A stretch of DNA of 64,000 bases. Origin: DATCYX01 sp963714425. GTDB lineage: Bacteria > Chloroflexota > Anaerolineae > Anaerolineales > UBA4823. The DNA is taken from positions 124,001-188,000 of the forward strand of contig CAVQOI010000004.1 in NCBI GenBank assembly GCA_963714425.1, written 5' to 3'. Positions 40,768-49,738 of this stretch are shown here, piece after piece. Every line of letters begins with the position of its first letter. Within the stretch, counting starts at the first letter, position 1. Position numbers and translations under genes: made by a program. The notes below the pieces were generated by a model that was not told the origin of the DNA, made no database searches, and saw only the letters and a program-made list of their open reading frames with translations.

Positions 40768-41766
40768 TTATCTCTCCAGACGATAATAGGGTGCGTGCGG
40801 GTACTCAACACTGAACAAAACCGGGCTCATTTTTTCTATCTTTATATGATCGACCATCGCCTGGTAAATGCGCAGCTTCATATCAATGTCACTGACGTCT
40901 CCAAGATATACTTCCCACCCGCGACTATCTCTCCAACCCAACCCGTGCCTGGAGTCGTAAACAAGGGGCGTGTTCTCAGGCGCTTGACCGCTCATCGAGA
41001 TAATTGCTGAAACCATCTCAACCGGCAAGAATTGCATTGTATCCACTTCTAGACTACCGCTTTTCATAACTGTTGGCGGCGAACCGAGTGCATCCACCAC
41101 CAAAGCCGGGCCAGCAGTTGCTAGATCGCGCTGAGGAAATGCCACGCCACTGGCATCAACCAACACTGTCCTTCCATCTTGCCTCCATGTCAGGATAGGT
41201 TGGCGCTCTTCAACGCTCATGTGCACCGTATTGGGTAACCCAATTTCGACACGGATTGAGGCAAATTCCGGAAATGCCTCCCTGGCTTTCCGTGTAAGTT
41301 CGGCTGGATCAATCGAGAAAATTGACTCGTCCTCAATATCCAGGATTGCATTGACATCCCGGCTGTTCAGTCGATTAAGCCCAACGATCTCAGCATCTTC
41401 TACTCGGAAGGACGGAGAATTCCAAAGATGGTAAGTTAAGAAAGCGAGCGCAACGAAGATGATCCCCGAGAAAAGGCGAAAATCGAAGGTGACCTGCGGC
41501 AGAGAGGGCAGGCGCATCTCCGCGCCTGGGATACCTAGGGTCACATCATAACGGCGGCGAGCTTTGCTATTGCTGGGCTTACGCACCGGCAATGCAGTAT
41601 CCAACAAACCACCTCTTACCATTACAGGAGGCGGTCGGCGACCGTCGTAGGAGCCCCCTCTAGCCTTAGCTTCGCGGACTTTCTCTCTCAGGCGACGGTC
41701 GATGTTTTGATCGCGCCGAGAGCGTGTCCGTTGGCTTGTCGATCCTATTCGTTTTGATTCCGTCAT
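40768..41766 (-). CDS. ftsQ: Cell division protein FtsQ/DivIB
   Basis: 332 residues. A long basic cytoplasmic tail (1-96, rich in Arg, Lys and Pro) precedes one membrane helix (about 97-115, FRLFSGIIFVALAFLTYHLW). A POTRA domain (118-187, FRVEDAEIVGLNRLNSRDVNAIL through VHMSVEERQPILTW) and a beta domain ending VEYPHAPYYRLER follow. It links FtsL-type proteins and the septal synthase in the divisome. The tail is longer than the E. coli one, as in many Gram-positive DivIB proteins. Confidence 0.92.
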   Translation of the reverse strand: MTESKRIGSTSQRTRSRRDQNIDRRLREKVREAKARGGSYDGRRPPPVMVRGGLLDTALPVRKPSNSKARRRYDVTLGIPGAEMRLPSLPQVTFDFRLFSGIIFVALAFLTYHLWNSPSFRVEDAEIVGLNRLNSRDVNAILDIEDESIFSIDPAELTRKAREAFPEFASIRVEIGLPNTVHMSVEERQPILTWRQDGRTVLVDASGVAFPQRDLATAGPALVVDALGSPPTVMKSGSLEVDTMQFLPVEMVSAIISMSGQAPENTPLVYDSRHGLGWRDSRGWEVYLGDVSDIDMKLRIYQAMVDHIKIEKMSPVLFSVEYPHAPYYRLER

Positions 41767-41788
41767 AGCCGATCCTCTCCCAACGAGC

Positions 41789-42910
41789 TCACGCCCGGTC
41801 GTACTTACGCTTGGTACGATCCCGCTCTACCTTGCGTTCTATTGCCAGCTCTATCAAGCGGTCCACTAAAGCAGGATAAGACAACCCACTGGCGTTCCAT
41901 AACTTTGGATACATACTGATGCTGGTAAACCCAGGGATTGTATTGAGTTCGTTTAGAAACAATTCACCAGAATCCTTATCCAGTAAAAAATCTACACGTG
42001 CCAGCCCAGCCGCATCTACTGCTTTGAAAGCTCGCACCGCCAAAGATTGCACCTGCCTCGCCAGGTCTTCCGGAATAGGCGCGGGGATCAACAATTGCGA
42101 ACGATCATCCTGATATTTCGCCGAGTATGAATAGAAATCTGCGGAGGGGATGATTTCTCCCACCATAGACGCCTGCGGATTTTCATTCCCAAGCACGCTC
42201 ACCTCAATCTCACGGCCATTCACACCACGCTCAACCAATACACGCCGGTCGTATCGTGCTGCATCCAGCAATCCCTCATACAGGTCAGACCGGTTCCTGC
42301 ACTTGGTCACACCCACCGATGAGCCAAGGTTCGCCGGCTTTACAAACAAGGGGTAGGCTGCCAGCAATTCTGCCTTGGAAAGCACTTCTTCCATGTTGTT
42401 CTCAATTTGCCTGCGCAACACGATCACGTACTCTAATACGGGCACATTATTCGACATCATGACATCCTTGAAGATGCCTTTGTCCATACCGACTGAGGAG
42501 CCAACTACACCCGATCCCACATATGCCAGGTCTGCCAGTTCGAACAATCCCTGTATGGCCCCATCCTCACCGAATGTGCCGTGCAGAAGCGGGATGACCA
42601 CATCTAGGGGAGTGACCATCGATAATTGCTCTCCACGTTCTCCCTGGCGAATCTCATATAATTGATTTCGAGCGGGAACAGGCAAAATCGCTGCTGGGAT
42701 ACTGCCTCTTTCCTGACCATCAACCAGCGCATCGAGCACATTTGAGCCAACCAACCATTCTCCTTCGTGAGTGATACCCACCTGGGTAACCTCATATTTC
42801 TCAGGATCAAGAGCCGCTAGCACAGATCGCGCTGAACGCAGCGAAATCTCATGTTCGCCAGACCGCCCGCCAAAAATTACACCGACCCGCAATTTATCTT
42901 CCTGACTCAT
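41789..42910 (-). CDS. ddl: D-alanine--D-alanine ligase
   Basis: 373 residues starting at ATG 42910 (MSQEDKLRVGVIFGGRSGEHEISLRSA); the ATG at 42934 lies inside murB. It makes the D-Ala-D-Ala dipeptide. VFGG-RSGEHE, FVKPANLGSSVGVTKC (ATP-grasp), GREIEVSVLG, LARVDFLLDKDSGELFLNELNTIPGFTSISMYPKLW (metal and substrate residues) are standard. The start overlaps the murB stop by 17 bases. The 60-70 loop size fits the VanA/DdlB-like class with Tyr/Phe choice undetermined. Confidence 0.96.
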   Translation of the reverse strand: MSQEDKLRVGVIFGGRSGEHEISLRSARSVLAALDPEKYEVTQVGITHEGEWLVGSNVLDALVDGQERGSIPAAILPVPARNQLYEIRQGERGEQLSMVTPLDVVIPLLHGTFGEDGAIQGLFELADLAYVGSGVVGSSVGMDKGIFKDVMMSNNVPVLEYVIVLRRQIENNMEEVLSKAELLAAYPLFVKPANLGSSVGVTKCRNRSDLYEGLLDAARYDRRVLVERGVNGREIEVSVLGNENPQASMVGEIIPSADFYSYSAKYQDDRSQLLIPAPIPEDLARQVQSLAVRAFKAVDAAGLARVDFLLDKDSGELFLNELNTIPGFTSISMYPKLWNASGLSYPALVDRLIELAIERKVERDRTKRKYDRA

Positions 42911-43850
42911 ACCCTTGGCTCGACCAATCTCCAATCAACTCGATCTCAAGCTCCAGATGCACTCCGTATTTCTCAGACACTACCTTCTGCGCCATTTCAA
43001 TCAATTTGTAAATCTCAGCAGCTTTTGCTTGTCCATGATTGATAAAGAAATTTCCATGTAAGGTACTGATCTGGGCATCACCTATCCGGACCCCTTTCAA
43101 TCCGGCTACATCGATCAGTCTCCCAGCATGATCTCCGGGAGGGTTCTTGAACATCGAGCCCATGCTGGCGCCCGGTGGCTGTGTCTGGCGACGATATTTG
43201 ACATACTCCTCCATTTTCGCACGCACTGCCTCCGGATTACTGTCTTCCAACCTCAGCCTGCATGCCAAAACCACTGCTTGCCCGGGATTACGCTTCAGCC
43301 AGCTTGAGCGGTAGGTGAATTCCAGACGCTCGACGGGCCAGGTTTCCCTTTTTGGCATTCCTTCTTGCTTCTTTTCACTTCGGTGCAAGATTTCGGCCAC
43401 GAGAGTATTGCCAGCCATATCACCACCATGCGCCCCGGCGTTGCCCAGCACCGCGCCTCCGATACTACCAGGGATTCCTGCTGCCCATTCCAGGCCGGTC
43501 AACCCCTTAGTGGCCGCCTGGCGAGCGATCAACCCCAGGTTGGCACCCAATTCAGCCCATACATTGGGCTGAATCGAGGACTGGTTGAATCTCACCTGCT
43601 GGGCCTGGTTGAGCACAACCACACTTCGGATGCCAGCATCGCTCACCAGCACATTCGAGCCTCCGCCCAGGACCAACCAATCTGCACCCTCGCTCCAGAG
43701 CAGCGAAGCAGCTTGCACCAGCTCATCGAGGGAGTTCACTTCTAGCAGGACGTCTGCCGGACCACCAACCCTTGCTGACGTAAAGCGGTCCATCGGCACG
43801 CTAGTTTGCATGCGTCCACCGAAGGCTGTGTGCAGGTGCTGGATGTTCAT
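42894..43850 (-). CDS. murB: UDP-N-acetylenolpyruvoylglucosamine reductase
   Basis: 318 residues. MurB reduces enolpyruvyl-UDP-GlcNAc to UDP-MurNAc with FAD and NADPH. VPMDRFTSARVGGPADVLLEV and WLVLGGGSNVLVSDAG bind FAD; GLEWAAGIPGSIGGAVLGNAGAHG is the conserved centre; PPGASMGSMFKNPPGDHAGRLIDVAGLKG with the catalytic Ser follows and the C-terminus has FFINHGQAKAAEIYKLIE. It is of the shorter, Gram-positive-like type II. Between the 60-aa gene and ddl. Confidence 0.96.
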   Translation of the reverse strand: MNIQHLHTAFGGRMQTSVPMDRFTSARVGGPADVLLEVNSLDELVQAASLLWSEGADWLVLGGGSNVLVSDAGIRSVVVLNQAQQVRFNQSSIQPNVWAELGANLGLIARQAATKGLTGLEWAAGIPGSIGGAVLGNAGAHGGDMAGNTLVAEILHRSEKKQEGMPKRETWPVERLEFTYRSSWLKRNPGQAVVLACRLRLEDSNPEAVRAKMEEYVKYRRQTQPPGASMGSMFKNPPGDHAGRLIDVAGLKGVRIGDAQISTLHGNFFINHGQAKAAEIYKLIEMAQKVVSEKYGVHLELEIELIGDWSSQGYESGR

Positions 43851-43881
43851 TTTGTAAGGTTCAAACCGTCTACCGAGCGTG

Positions 43882-44064
43882 CTAATCTTGCTTGAACCAC
43901 TCGATCAAGCGGGTCACAGTATCTCGCGAATAAGTGCGCTGCTTCTTCGAAATGCGAATGCTCACATCTTTCGCACTCATCTTTTCCTGTTTCAACTCAG
44001 CGTCACGCTTGGCGTTCTTGACCAGCAGCATATCGGCTTCGAAAGTATGTTTCTTCTCAGACAT
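43882..44064 (-). CDS. Small conserved-position protein in the dcw cluster (60 aa)
   Basis: 60 residues from ATG 44064 (MSEKKHTFEADML). The start overlaps the murC stop by 8 bases (ATGTCTGA), a typical coupled pair, and murB begins 31 bases after the stop. The protein is highly charged, with about one third Lys, Arg, Glu and Asp, and no membrane segment; RTYSRDTVTRLIEWFKQD suggests a C-terminal helix. Not recognised as a named family. Placement inside the peptidoglycan genes suggests a cell-wall or division role, but that is inference only. Confidence 0.55.
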   Translation of the reverse strand: MSEKKHTFEADMLLVKNAKRDAELKQEKMSAKDVSIRISKKQRTYSRDTVTRLIEWFKQD

Positions 44065-45499
44065 GCTTCTCACTCCTGGAGCCAGTCTCCGCTAAGCCCG
44101 TATCGGGTTTTCCCAAACTCTTTAGCAAGTTCCGGCTGATTTGGTCCGCATCCCCAGCAGATAATACGAGGACCACATCGCCTTGCCTTAACCCAGCCAA
44201 CAGGAGTTTTACAGCCTGCTCAAGCCCAGTAGCCAACTGTGCATCTGGGTGCCTCAAAGCTGGAACAATCTGCTGGGAGGAGAATCCATCTTGCGGTGGT
44301 TCTTCGCGAGCTGCATATACCTCGGTAACAATGACGTGGTCAGCGTCTGGGAAGGATATTGCGAACTCATTCAATAACGTGCGCGACCGGGAGTATGTAT
44401 GTGGCTGCCATACAGCCCAGATAACCCTACCTCGGTATCGCGCCCGCGCCGCTGATAGGGTTGCACGGATCTCACTCGGATGGTGAGCATAATCATCGAT
44501 TACGGTAATACCGCCAACCTCACCGCGCACATCAAATCTCCTACCAACTCCCCGGAATTGGCTCAGCGCCCCAGCCCCGTCTTCCAGTGAAAGACCTAAC
44601 AAATCGACCACACCCAGTGTAGCCAGAGCGTTACTTACGTTATGCCTGCCTGGAACCTGCAAAACGACGGGTACGATCCGTGGAGAGCGCTCACCGCTCA
44701 GACGTACAGCCTCAAATGTATAACCACCGAGATCGTTAGGCACAAGCTTCCTGGCTGCATAGTCAGGACCATCGTAGTTAATCCAATGCTTCATCCCGTA
44801 CGAACGCACCTGGAGACGAACAGCGCGCGCATCGCCCATTAATCGCCGCGCCCCTTCATCGTCAATGCAAGCGAGCAAGAATCCCCATGGCTTGAGACGA
44901 TGAACAAAATCGCGAAATGCCTGGTAGAAATCCTCCGGGGTAGGATAGCAATCTGGATGGTCATGTTCAACATTCGTAACCACAGCGATCTCCGGGGTCA
45001 ATCCTAAGAACATACGATCGTACTCATCAGCTTCAATAACGAAAGATGGTCCTTTCCCGGAATATGCATTCTTCTCTAAATTAAGCGAGATTCCACCGAT
45101 AATGTAGGACGGGTCCTGCCCCATAGATGTCAGCGTCCAGCTGATCATCGAGGTGGTTGTGGTTTTGCCGTGTGTCCCGGCAACCGCGATGACACGATTG
45201 TCATTAAGCATCCTATCCAGATACTCGTCTCGTTTCATAACAGGCACATTTTTATTGATTGCTGCCTGTACCTCGACGTTCGTCTCTGGAATTGCAGATG
45301 ATCGCACCAAGAGAGTGGCTCCTTTGATATTCTCCGCTTGGTGTCCGATAAACACGTGCGCACCGGTTGCTCGCAAGGCATCCGTCATTGCAGATTGCTG
45401 CCGGTCTGAACCGCTAACAGTCATGCCACGCTCCAACGCGATGCGCGCGATGGCTGATAGACCGCTTCCGCCAATTCCGACAAAGTGCACGTGTTCCAT
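44057..45499 (-). CDS. murC: UDP-N-acetylmuramate--L-alanine ligase
   Basis: 480 residues. MurC adds L-Ala to UDP-MurNAc. FVGIGGSGLSAIARIALERG at the N-terminus, GTHGKTTT (108-115) for ATP, VIEADEYDRMFLGLTPEIAVVTNVEHDHPD (metal ligands) and VIDDYAHHPSEIRATLSAAR are the family landmarks. Length is normal. It follows the CvpA-like gene by 13 bases and overlaps the 60-aa gene. Confidence 0.97.
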   Translation of the reverse strand: MEHVHFVGIGGSGLSAIARIALERGMTVSGSDRQQSAMTDALRATGAHVFIGHQAENIKGATLLVRSSAIPETNVEVQAAINKNVPVMKRDEYLDRMLNDNRVIAVAGTHGKTTTTSMISWTLTSMGQDPSYIIGGISLNLEKNAYSGKGPSFVIEADEYDRMFLGLTPEIAVVTNVEHDHPDCYPTPEDFYQAFRDFVHRLKPWGFLLACIDDEGARRLMGDARAVRLQVRSYGMKHWINYDGPDYAARKLVPNDLGGYTFEAVRLSGERSPRIVPVVLQVPGRHNVSNALATLGVVDLLGLSLEDGAGALSQFRGVGRRFDVRGEVGGITVIDDYAHHPSEIRATLSAARARYRGRVIWAVWQPHTYSRSRTLLNEFAISFPDADHVIVTEVYAAREEPPQDGFSSQQIVPALRHPDAQLATGLEQAVKLLLAGLRQGDVVLVLSAGDADQISRNLLKSLGKPDTGLAETGSRSEKHV

Positions 45500-45512
45500 T
45501 TACAAACCACCA

Positions 45513-46031
45513 TCATATAAAGACAACCAGGATAAACAAGAAAGCAATTGACACTGCAAAATAAATGGTAGGAATTCCAAGCCAGCGCGGGGCTAAGTAT
45601 GCAAGTAGTGAGGGATCAGGTTGTGGTCTGGTAATGAATTTCTCGAATGGGTATCCCAATTCTTGCATGAAGTACCACAAAGTCCCTACAATCAGGAAGC
45701 CGTTTACTGCTCCCAGGAAAAAACCAAGCAGTGTATCCGCAAGCCGTTCGCGTGCGAATCGACCTTGTGCCATCCTGGCAATATTCGGTGTCTGGTATCC
45801 GAAGAAAGCCAGCACTATTACAACCGTTGCGCGTACCCAGAACTCGGAAGCGCTATTCGGCTGGGCGAAGAAATCCCGTACAGGAGGAACATATCTACCC
45901 ATCACCTCCAAAAAGAAGAGCGAGAGGATGACGCTGAAAGTCACCAACATCTCCTTCGCCCACCCGCGCAAGGCGCCGATGAAAGAAAAAATTACAACGT
46001 ACATCCAAAATGCAAAGGTCAAAGTCATCAT
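45513..46031 (-). CDS. CvpA-like membrane protein between murG and murC
   Basis: 172 residues, four to five membrane segments. GALRGWAKEMLVTFSVILSLFFLEVMG and LADTLLGFFLGAVNGFLIVGTLWYFM resemble the CvpA family (colicin V production, required for envelope integrity in enterobacteria). GGAGG lies 5 bases before the ATG at 46031, which is 2 bases after the murG stop. A role in envelope assembly is suggested by the cluster, not shown. A CvpA-like gene here is not part of the classical dcw order. Confidence 0.65.
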   Translation of the reverse strand: MMTLTFAFWMYVVIFSFIGALRGWAKEMLVTFSVILSLFFLEVMGRYVPPVRDFFAQPNSASEFWVRATVVIVLAFFGYQTPNIARMAQGRFARERLADTLLGFFLGAVNGFLIVGTLWYFMQELGYPFEKFITRPQPDPSLLAYLAPRWLGIPTIYFAVSIAFLFILVVFI

Positions 46032-46033
46032 CG

Positions 46034-47203
46034 CTACCTCCGCAAATCTGCGGCCAAGTCATATAACTGCATGGCTATTGTTCTCGCTGCATCTGGCATC
46101 GACAGCGCGAGCATTGCCGAACTCATTTCTGCCCGCTTAGCTGCGTCCCGGATTAGATCGCGCACTGCAGGGAACAGATGGGTTGTAAGATCAGCATCTT
46201 TCAGGATTGCTGCAGCGCCGCGCTCCGCCAGGTAGTTTGCATTCACATGCTGGTAACGCCAGGCATATGGATATGGGATAAGTATTGCTGGCAATCCAAA
46301 TTGGGGTAGCTCTCCAAGTGTCGAGGCGCCCGCCCGGCAAACTGCCAGGTCTGCAGCTCTAAAGGCTGCGCCCATCTCCGCGTGTAGAAAGGCATGCGGG
46401 TGGTATCGTGCAAGTACGGGCTCAGGTAGCTGGTTTGAGAGACGTTGCACCACGCCATCAACCTCTGGCCAATCCAGATGTCCGGTGATGTGCAAAACTT
46501 GCATCTCGCCAAGCAGCTCAGGCAACATTCCCCAGATTGCTTTGTTGATCGATCGCGCCCCTTTACTGCCGCCAAACACTAATAACACGGGTAAATCCTG
46601 GGTTAGCTCCAGCACCTCGAGCGATTTCTCACGGCTCCATTTACCCAATTCGGTCCGGGTGGGATAGCCGCTAACGACCATTGAGGGATGGCTCCCCAGA
46701 TAAGTTTGCGTATTTGGCGTTGTAACCGCAACTCGATCTGCGAAGCGGGTCAGGCTTTTCAGAGCCAATCCAGGTTCAATATCCGGTATATACAGCAAGC
46801 TCCTGGCGCGCGGATAACCTCTTCCAGGCAAGCGGGCAGCCAGAGCCACCGGAACTGAGACATACCCTCCGGTGAAGAAGAGTACCTCCGGTCGAAAATC
46901 ACGCAGGATACGGCGAGCAGCCATATAGCCTCTCACCAGGCGAAGCGCATTCCCAGGCAGAGCCTTCAATCCCACACCATGCACACCCGCTGCTGGGATT
47001 GCTTTGAATGGGATACCGGCTTGCTCCACCAGTTGCTCCTCCATACCCTTTATGCCTCCAACCCAGAGGAGAGCCTCAAGGCTAGAAGTTGCCCGACGAT
47101 TGTCCGAAGCCTGACGGCTCCTATCATTCGTCAGCTCTTGAAGTACGGCGAGAGCGGGAAACACGCCGCCGCCGGTCCCGCCCGCGCAAATCAACAACCG
47201 CAA
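46034..47203 (-). CDS. murG: MurG N-acetylglucosaminyl transferase
   Basis: 389 residues from a TTG at 47201-47203, chosen because GGGAGG lies 7 bases upstream and it yields the usual (M)RLLICAGGTGGG start; an ATG at 47239 would add 12 basic residues. MurG adds GlcNAc to lipid I, making lipid II on the cytoplasmic face. VFPALAVLQEL, VVSGYPTR, VLLVFGGSKGARSIN and CRAGASTLGELPQFGLPAILIPYPYAWRYQHVNAN are present. GGTGGG has Gly where most enzymes have His. The start overlaps ftsW by 80 bases. Confidence 0.93.
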   Translation of the reverse strand: MRLLICAGGTGGGVFPALAVLQELTNDRSRQASDNRRATSSLEALLWVGGIKGMEEQLVEQAGIPFKAIPAAGVHGVGLKALPGNALRLVRGYMAARRILRDFRPEVLFFTGGYVSVPVALAARLPGRGYPRARSLLYIPDIEPGLALKSLTRFADRVAVTTPNTQTYLGSHPSMVVSGYPTRTELGKWSREKSLEVLELTQDLPVLLVFGGSKGARSINKAIWGMLPELLGEMQVLHITGHLDWPEVDGVVQRLSNQLPEPVLARYHPHAFLHAEMGAAFRAADLAVCRAGASTLGELPQFGLPAILIPYPYAWRYQHVNANYLAERGAAAILKDADLTTHLFPAVRDLIRDAAKRAEMSSAMLALSMPDAARTIAMQLYDLAADLRR

Positions 47204-48395
47204 CGAAGGACCTCCCTTCCTCTTCTTTCTCCCGGACACCTAACCTGGAGATATTCAAGATGATACCGATCGCGACAAATGAAACCAGCAAGTTAGAGCC
47301 GCCTGCGCTAATGAAGGGGAGCGCGTTCCCAGCAAATGGCAGCAGGTTGAGCATAACCGCCATATTCACAAATGCTTCCATCGCCAGCCACAGGCTCAGC
47401 CCGGCTGCGAGTAATGTCCCCAATTGATCCGGTGCTCGGCGTGCGATGCCCAGACCGCGCCATAACAAGACGACATATAAGACAACCAGTGTCATCGAGC
47501 CAAATACACCCGTCTCTTCACCAACAACAGCGAAAATGCTATCGGTGGGAGGTACTGGAAGTCCGGTGAGCTTGGTGCGCGCATTCCCAATACCGACGCC
47601 AAACCAGCCGCCATTAACAAATGCTTCCAGGGCGCGTTGGACGTGGTAGGAGGCATCTTTAGGATCCTTGAGACCTGCCAGATAGCTGGCAACACGCTCG
47701 CCGCCAGTACTGTTCACCATAACAACCAGCCAACCAACCAGGGTCGCAACCACCAGCATCAATCCAATCTGCCGTAAATCTCCACCAGCCAGGAAGAAGA
47801 GTGTGCCACCCATGAATAAGATCGTAATCACCGCGCTAAGGTCGGGTTGGACAAAGATCAAACCACCCAAGATCCCCAAGATACCCGCCAGAGGCACCAG
47901 ACCAAAGCTGATATCGCTGAGCTGATCTTTCCGAGAGTACAACCAGACTGCGAGATAAATAATTGTGGCGACTTTGGCAAGCTCGGATGGTTGGATCGAG
48001 CCACCCATCAGCGTGCGTACTGCTCCATGGCGAACCTCACTGATGAACAATACGCCGATCAAGGATACGACCGTCACTGCCATAATGGGAATTGCTAACC
48101 GGCGCCACCAGTGATAATCCAGAAACGCAAGGATTGCCGCCACGCCTATCCCTAAGAGTATCCAGACGACCTGGCGGAGGAAGATATAGGTCGGCGAGCC
48201 AAATATTAGGAAGGAATAGTCCCAACTGGCAGAATACACCATTAAGGTGCCGAATATAACCAGCGTGGCTACAGCCAGAAGCATGGGGACATCGATCCCT
48301 AGCTGGGCAGCGCGGCGACGGGCTTCAGCCTTTGCGCTCAGCCCAGGCGCGCCGTTCTGCCTTCTCACAAAGACATCACTAATTGCTTGAAACAT
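47124..48395 (-). CDS. ftsW: SEDS-family septal peptidoglycan polymerase FtsW
   Basis: 423 residues with about 10 membrane helices. FtsW polymerises lipid II with its partner PBP. GIDVPMLLAVATLVIFGTLMVYSAS opens the fold; SPTYIFLRQVVWILLGIG, MGGSIQPSELAKVATIIYLAVW, FVQPDLSAVITILFMGG, GVGIGNARTKLTGLPVPPTDSIFAVVGEETGVFGS and LPFISAGGSNLLVSFVAIGIILNIS are the SEDS blocks with the conserved Asp. The C-terminus is a 40-residue Arg/Ser-rich tail partly overlapping murG. The start overlaps the murD end by 31 bases. Confidence 0.96.
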   Translation of the reverse strand: MFQAISDVFVRRQNGAPGLSAKAEARRRAAQLGIDVPMLLAVATLVIFGTLMVYSASWDYSFLIFGSPTYIFLRQVVWILLGIGVAAILAFLDYHWWRRLAIPIMAVTVVSLIGVLFISEVRHGAVRTLMGGSIQPSELAKVATIIYLAVWLYSRKDQLSDISFGLVPLAGILGILGGLIFVQPDLSAVITILFMGGTLFFLAGGDLRQIGLMLVVATLVGWLVVMVNSTGGERVASYLAGLKDPKDASYHVQRALEAFVNGGWFGVGIGNARTKLTGLPVPPTDSIFAVVGEETGVFGSMTLVVLYVVLLWRGLGIARRAPDQLGTLLAAGLSLWLAMEAFVNMAVMLNLLPFAGNALPFISAGGSNLLVSFVAIGIILNISRLGVREKEEEGRSFVAVVDLRGRDRRRRVSRSRRTSRADE

Positions 48396-49717
48396 ACTCC
48401 ACGCTCCTCAAAATCCATAAATTCATCAAAGCTGGTACCACCCGGAGAGAGCAAGACGACATCACCTGCCTCGGCTACCTGAGCAGCAACGTCTACCGCC
48501 TGCTGTAAGTTGTCGCAGCGATAGCACTGATAGCGTCTCCCCATCGCTTGGACAATCTTTCCCGCCGCTTCTCCAAACACAATCAGGTGATCGACTCGAT
48601 TGCGCACTAAGTCGGCAAAATCTTCCCACGGCAGATCTTTATCGCGCCCGCCTGCTAATAGCACAATCGGCTCTTCGAAGGAACGGATGGCTGCAATAGC
48701 TCGCTCGGGGGCAGTGGCAATTGAATCGTTGTACCAATCGGCCCCGTTCCAGGTGCGGATGAATTCCAACCTGTGGGGGACACCGGTGAAACCTTGCACG
48801 CCACGTCGCATCGCTTCCGCTGGCAATCCAACCGCAGTAGCAATTGCACAAGCTGCCAGCACATTTTGCAAATTGTGATCTCCGCGCAATGCCACTTCCG
48901 ATCGATCCAGCAACCAGCTATCCTGAATGCCATCCCAATAAACCACCTTTTTTCCTCGAAGGGTTACACCCTTTGTGGTCTGTGTCAGATTCAGGCCAAA
49001 AGACTCCAGACTCCCGCGCACATCATCCGCCAGACTCCAGGCGCCAGGATCGTCTCGCCCTAATACCGCAACATCCGCAACGGTCTGGTAGGTTAAAATG
49101 CGCTTTTTTGCCTGCGTGTATGCCTGCATGCTCCCGTGCCGGTCCAAATGGTTCGGGGTTACATTGAGTACAGCGGCGATCTGTGGTGAGCGGTCCATAA
49201 TCTCCAATTGAAAGCTAGATAATTCCATCACTGCCAGGTCATTTGGCATCATCGCATCCACCATGGAAATCAGAGGTGATCCGATATTGCCGCCGATAAA
49301 TGTGTGCTCCGGTCCACGAGCGATTTCGGCCATCCTGCCTACAAGTGTCGTCGTGGTTGTCTTGCCAGCCGAGCCTGTGATTCCGATTACCCTGCAGGGA
49401 GCTACCTCCAGGAAAATCTGCGAATCGTTGGAGAGCGGTATCCCCTGCTCGATCGCCGCCTGGACAAGCGGGATGCTGAGGGGAACGCCACCCGAGACAC
49501 ATAATAGATCGATCTTCTCGAGCAGCTGGACCGGATGGCTCCCCAATACCCAGCGTACCTCGGGGAGTGAAGCCATCGCCTCGCTGAATTTTTCTGCGGG
49601 TTGCAGGTCGCTGATCGTTACGTGAGCTCCATTGCGCACCAAATAGCGTCCCAGGGCGATCCCTTGCCGGGCCGCGCCCAAGATCAGCACACGCTGGCCG
49701 CTCCATTCTTTTTTCAT
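48365..49717 (-). CDS. murD: UDP-N-acetylmuramoylalanine--D-glutamate ligase
   Basis: 450 residues. MurD adds D-Glu. RVLILGAARQGIALGRYL (Rossmann), GITGSAGKTTTTTLVGRMAE (ATP loop, here GSAGKT rather than GTNGK), ELSSFQLEIMD, NVTPNHLDRHGSMQAYTQAKKRI, GDHNLQNVLAACAIA, GVPHRLEFI and LLAGGRDKDLPWEDF are the Mur-ligase landmarks. Its end overlaps ftsW and it begins 21 bases after mraY. Confidence 0.97.
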   Translation of the reverse strand: MKKEWSGQRVLILGAARQGIALGRYLVRNGAHVTISDLQPAEKFSEAMASLPEVRWVLGSHPVQLLEKIDLLCVSGGVPLSIPLVQAAIEQGIPLSNDSQIFLEVAPCRVIGITGSAGKTTTTTLVGRMAEIARGPEHTFIGGNIGSPLISMVDAMMPNDLAVMELSSFQLEIMDRSPQIAAVLNVTPNHLDRHGSMQAYTQAKKRILTYQTVADVAVLGRDDPGAWSLADDVRGSLESFGLNLTQTTKGVTLRGKKVVYWDGIQDSWLLDRSEVALRGDHNLQNVLAACAIATAVGLPAEAMRRGVQGFTGVPHRLEFIRTWNGADWYNDSIATAPERAIAAIRSFEEPIVLLAGGRDKDLPWEDFADLVRNRVDHLIVFGEAAGKIVQAMGRRYQCYRCDNLQQAVDVAAQVAEAGDVVLLSPGGTSFDEFMDFEERGVCFKQLVMSL

Positions 49718-49738
49718 CGCGATTGCTACACTCCATCA

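Noticed and set aside
43845..43885. tRNA-like T-arm GGTTTGAACC near the murB start
   Set aside because: No acceptor stem, D-arm or anticodon arm can be folded around it.
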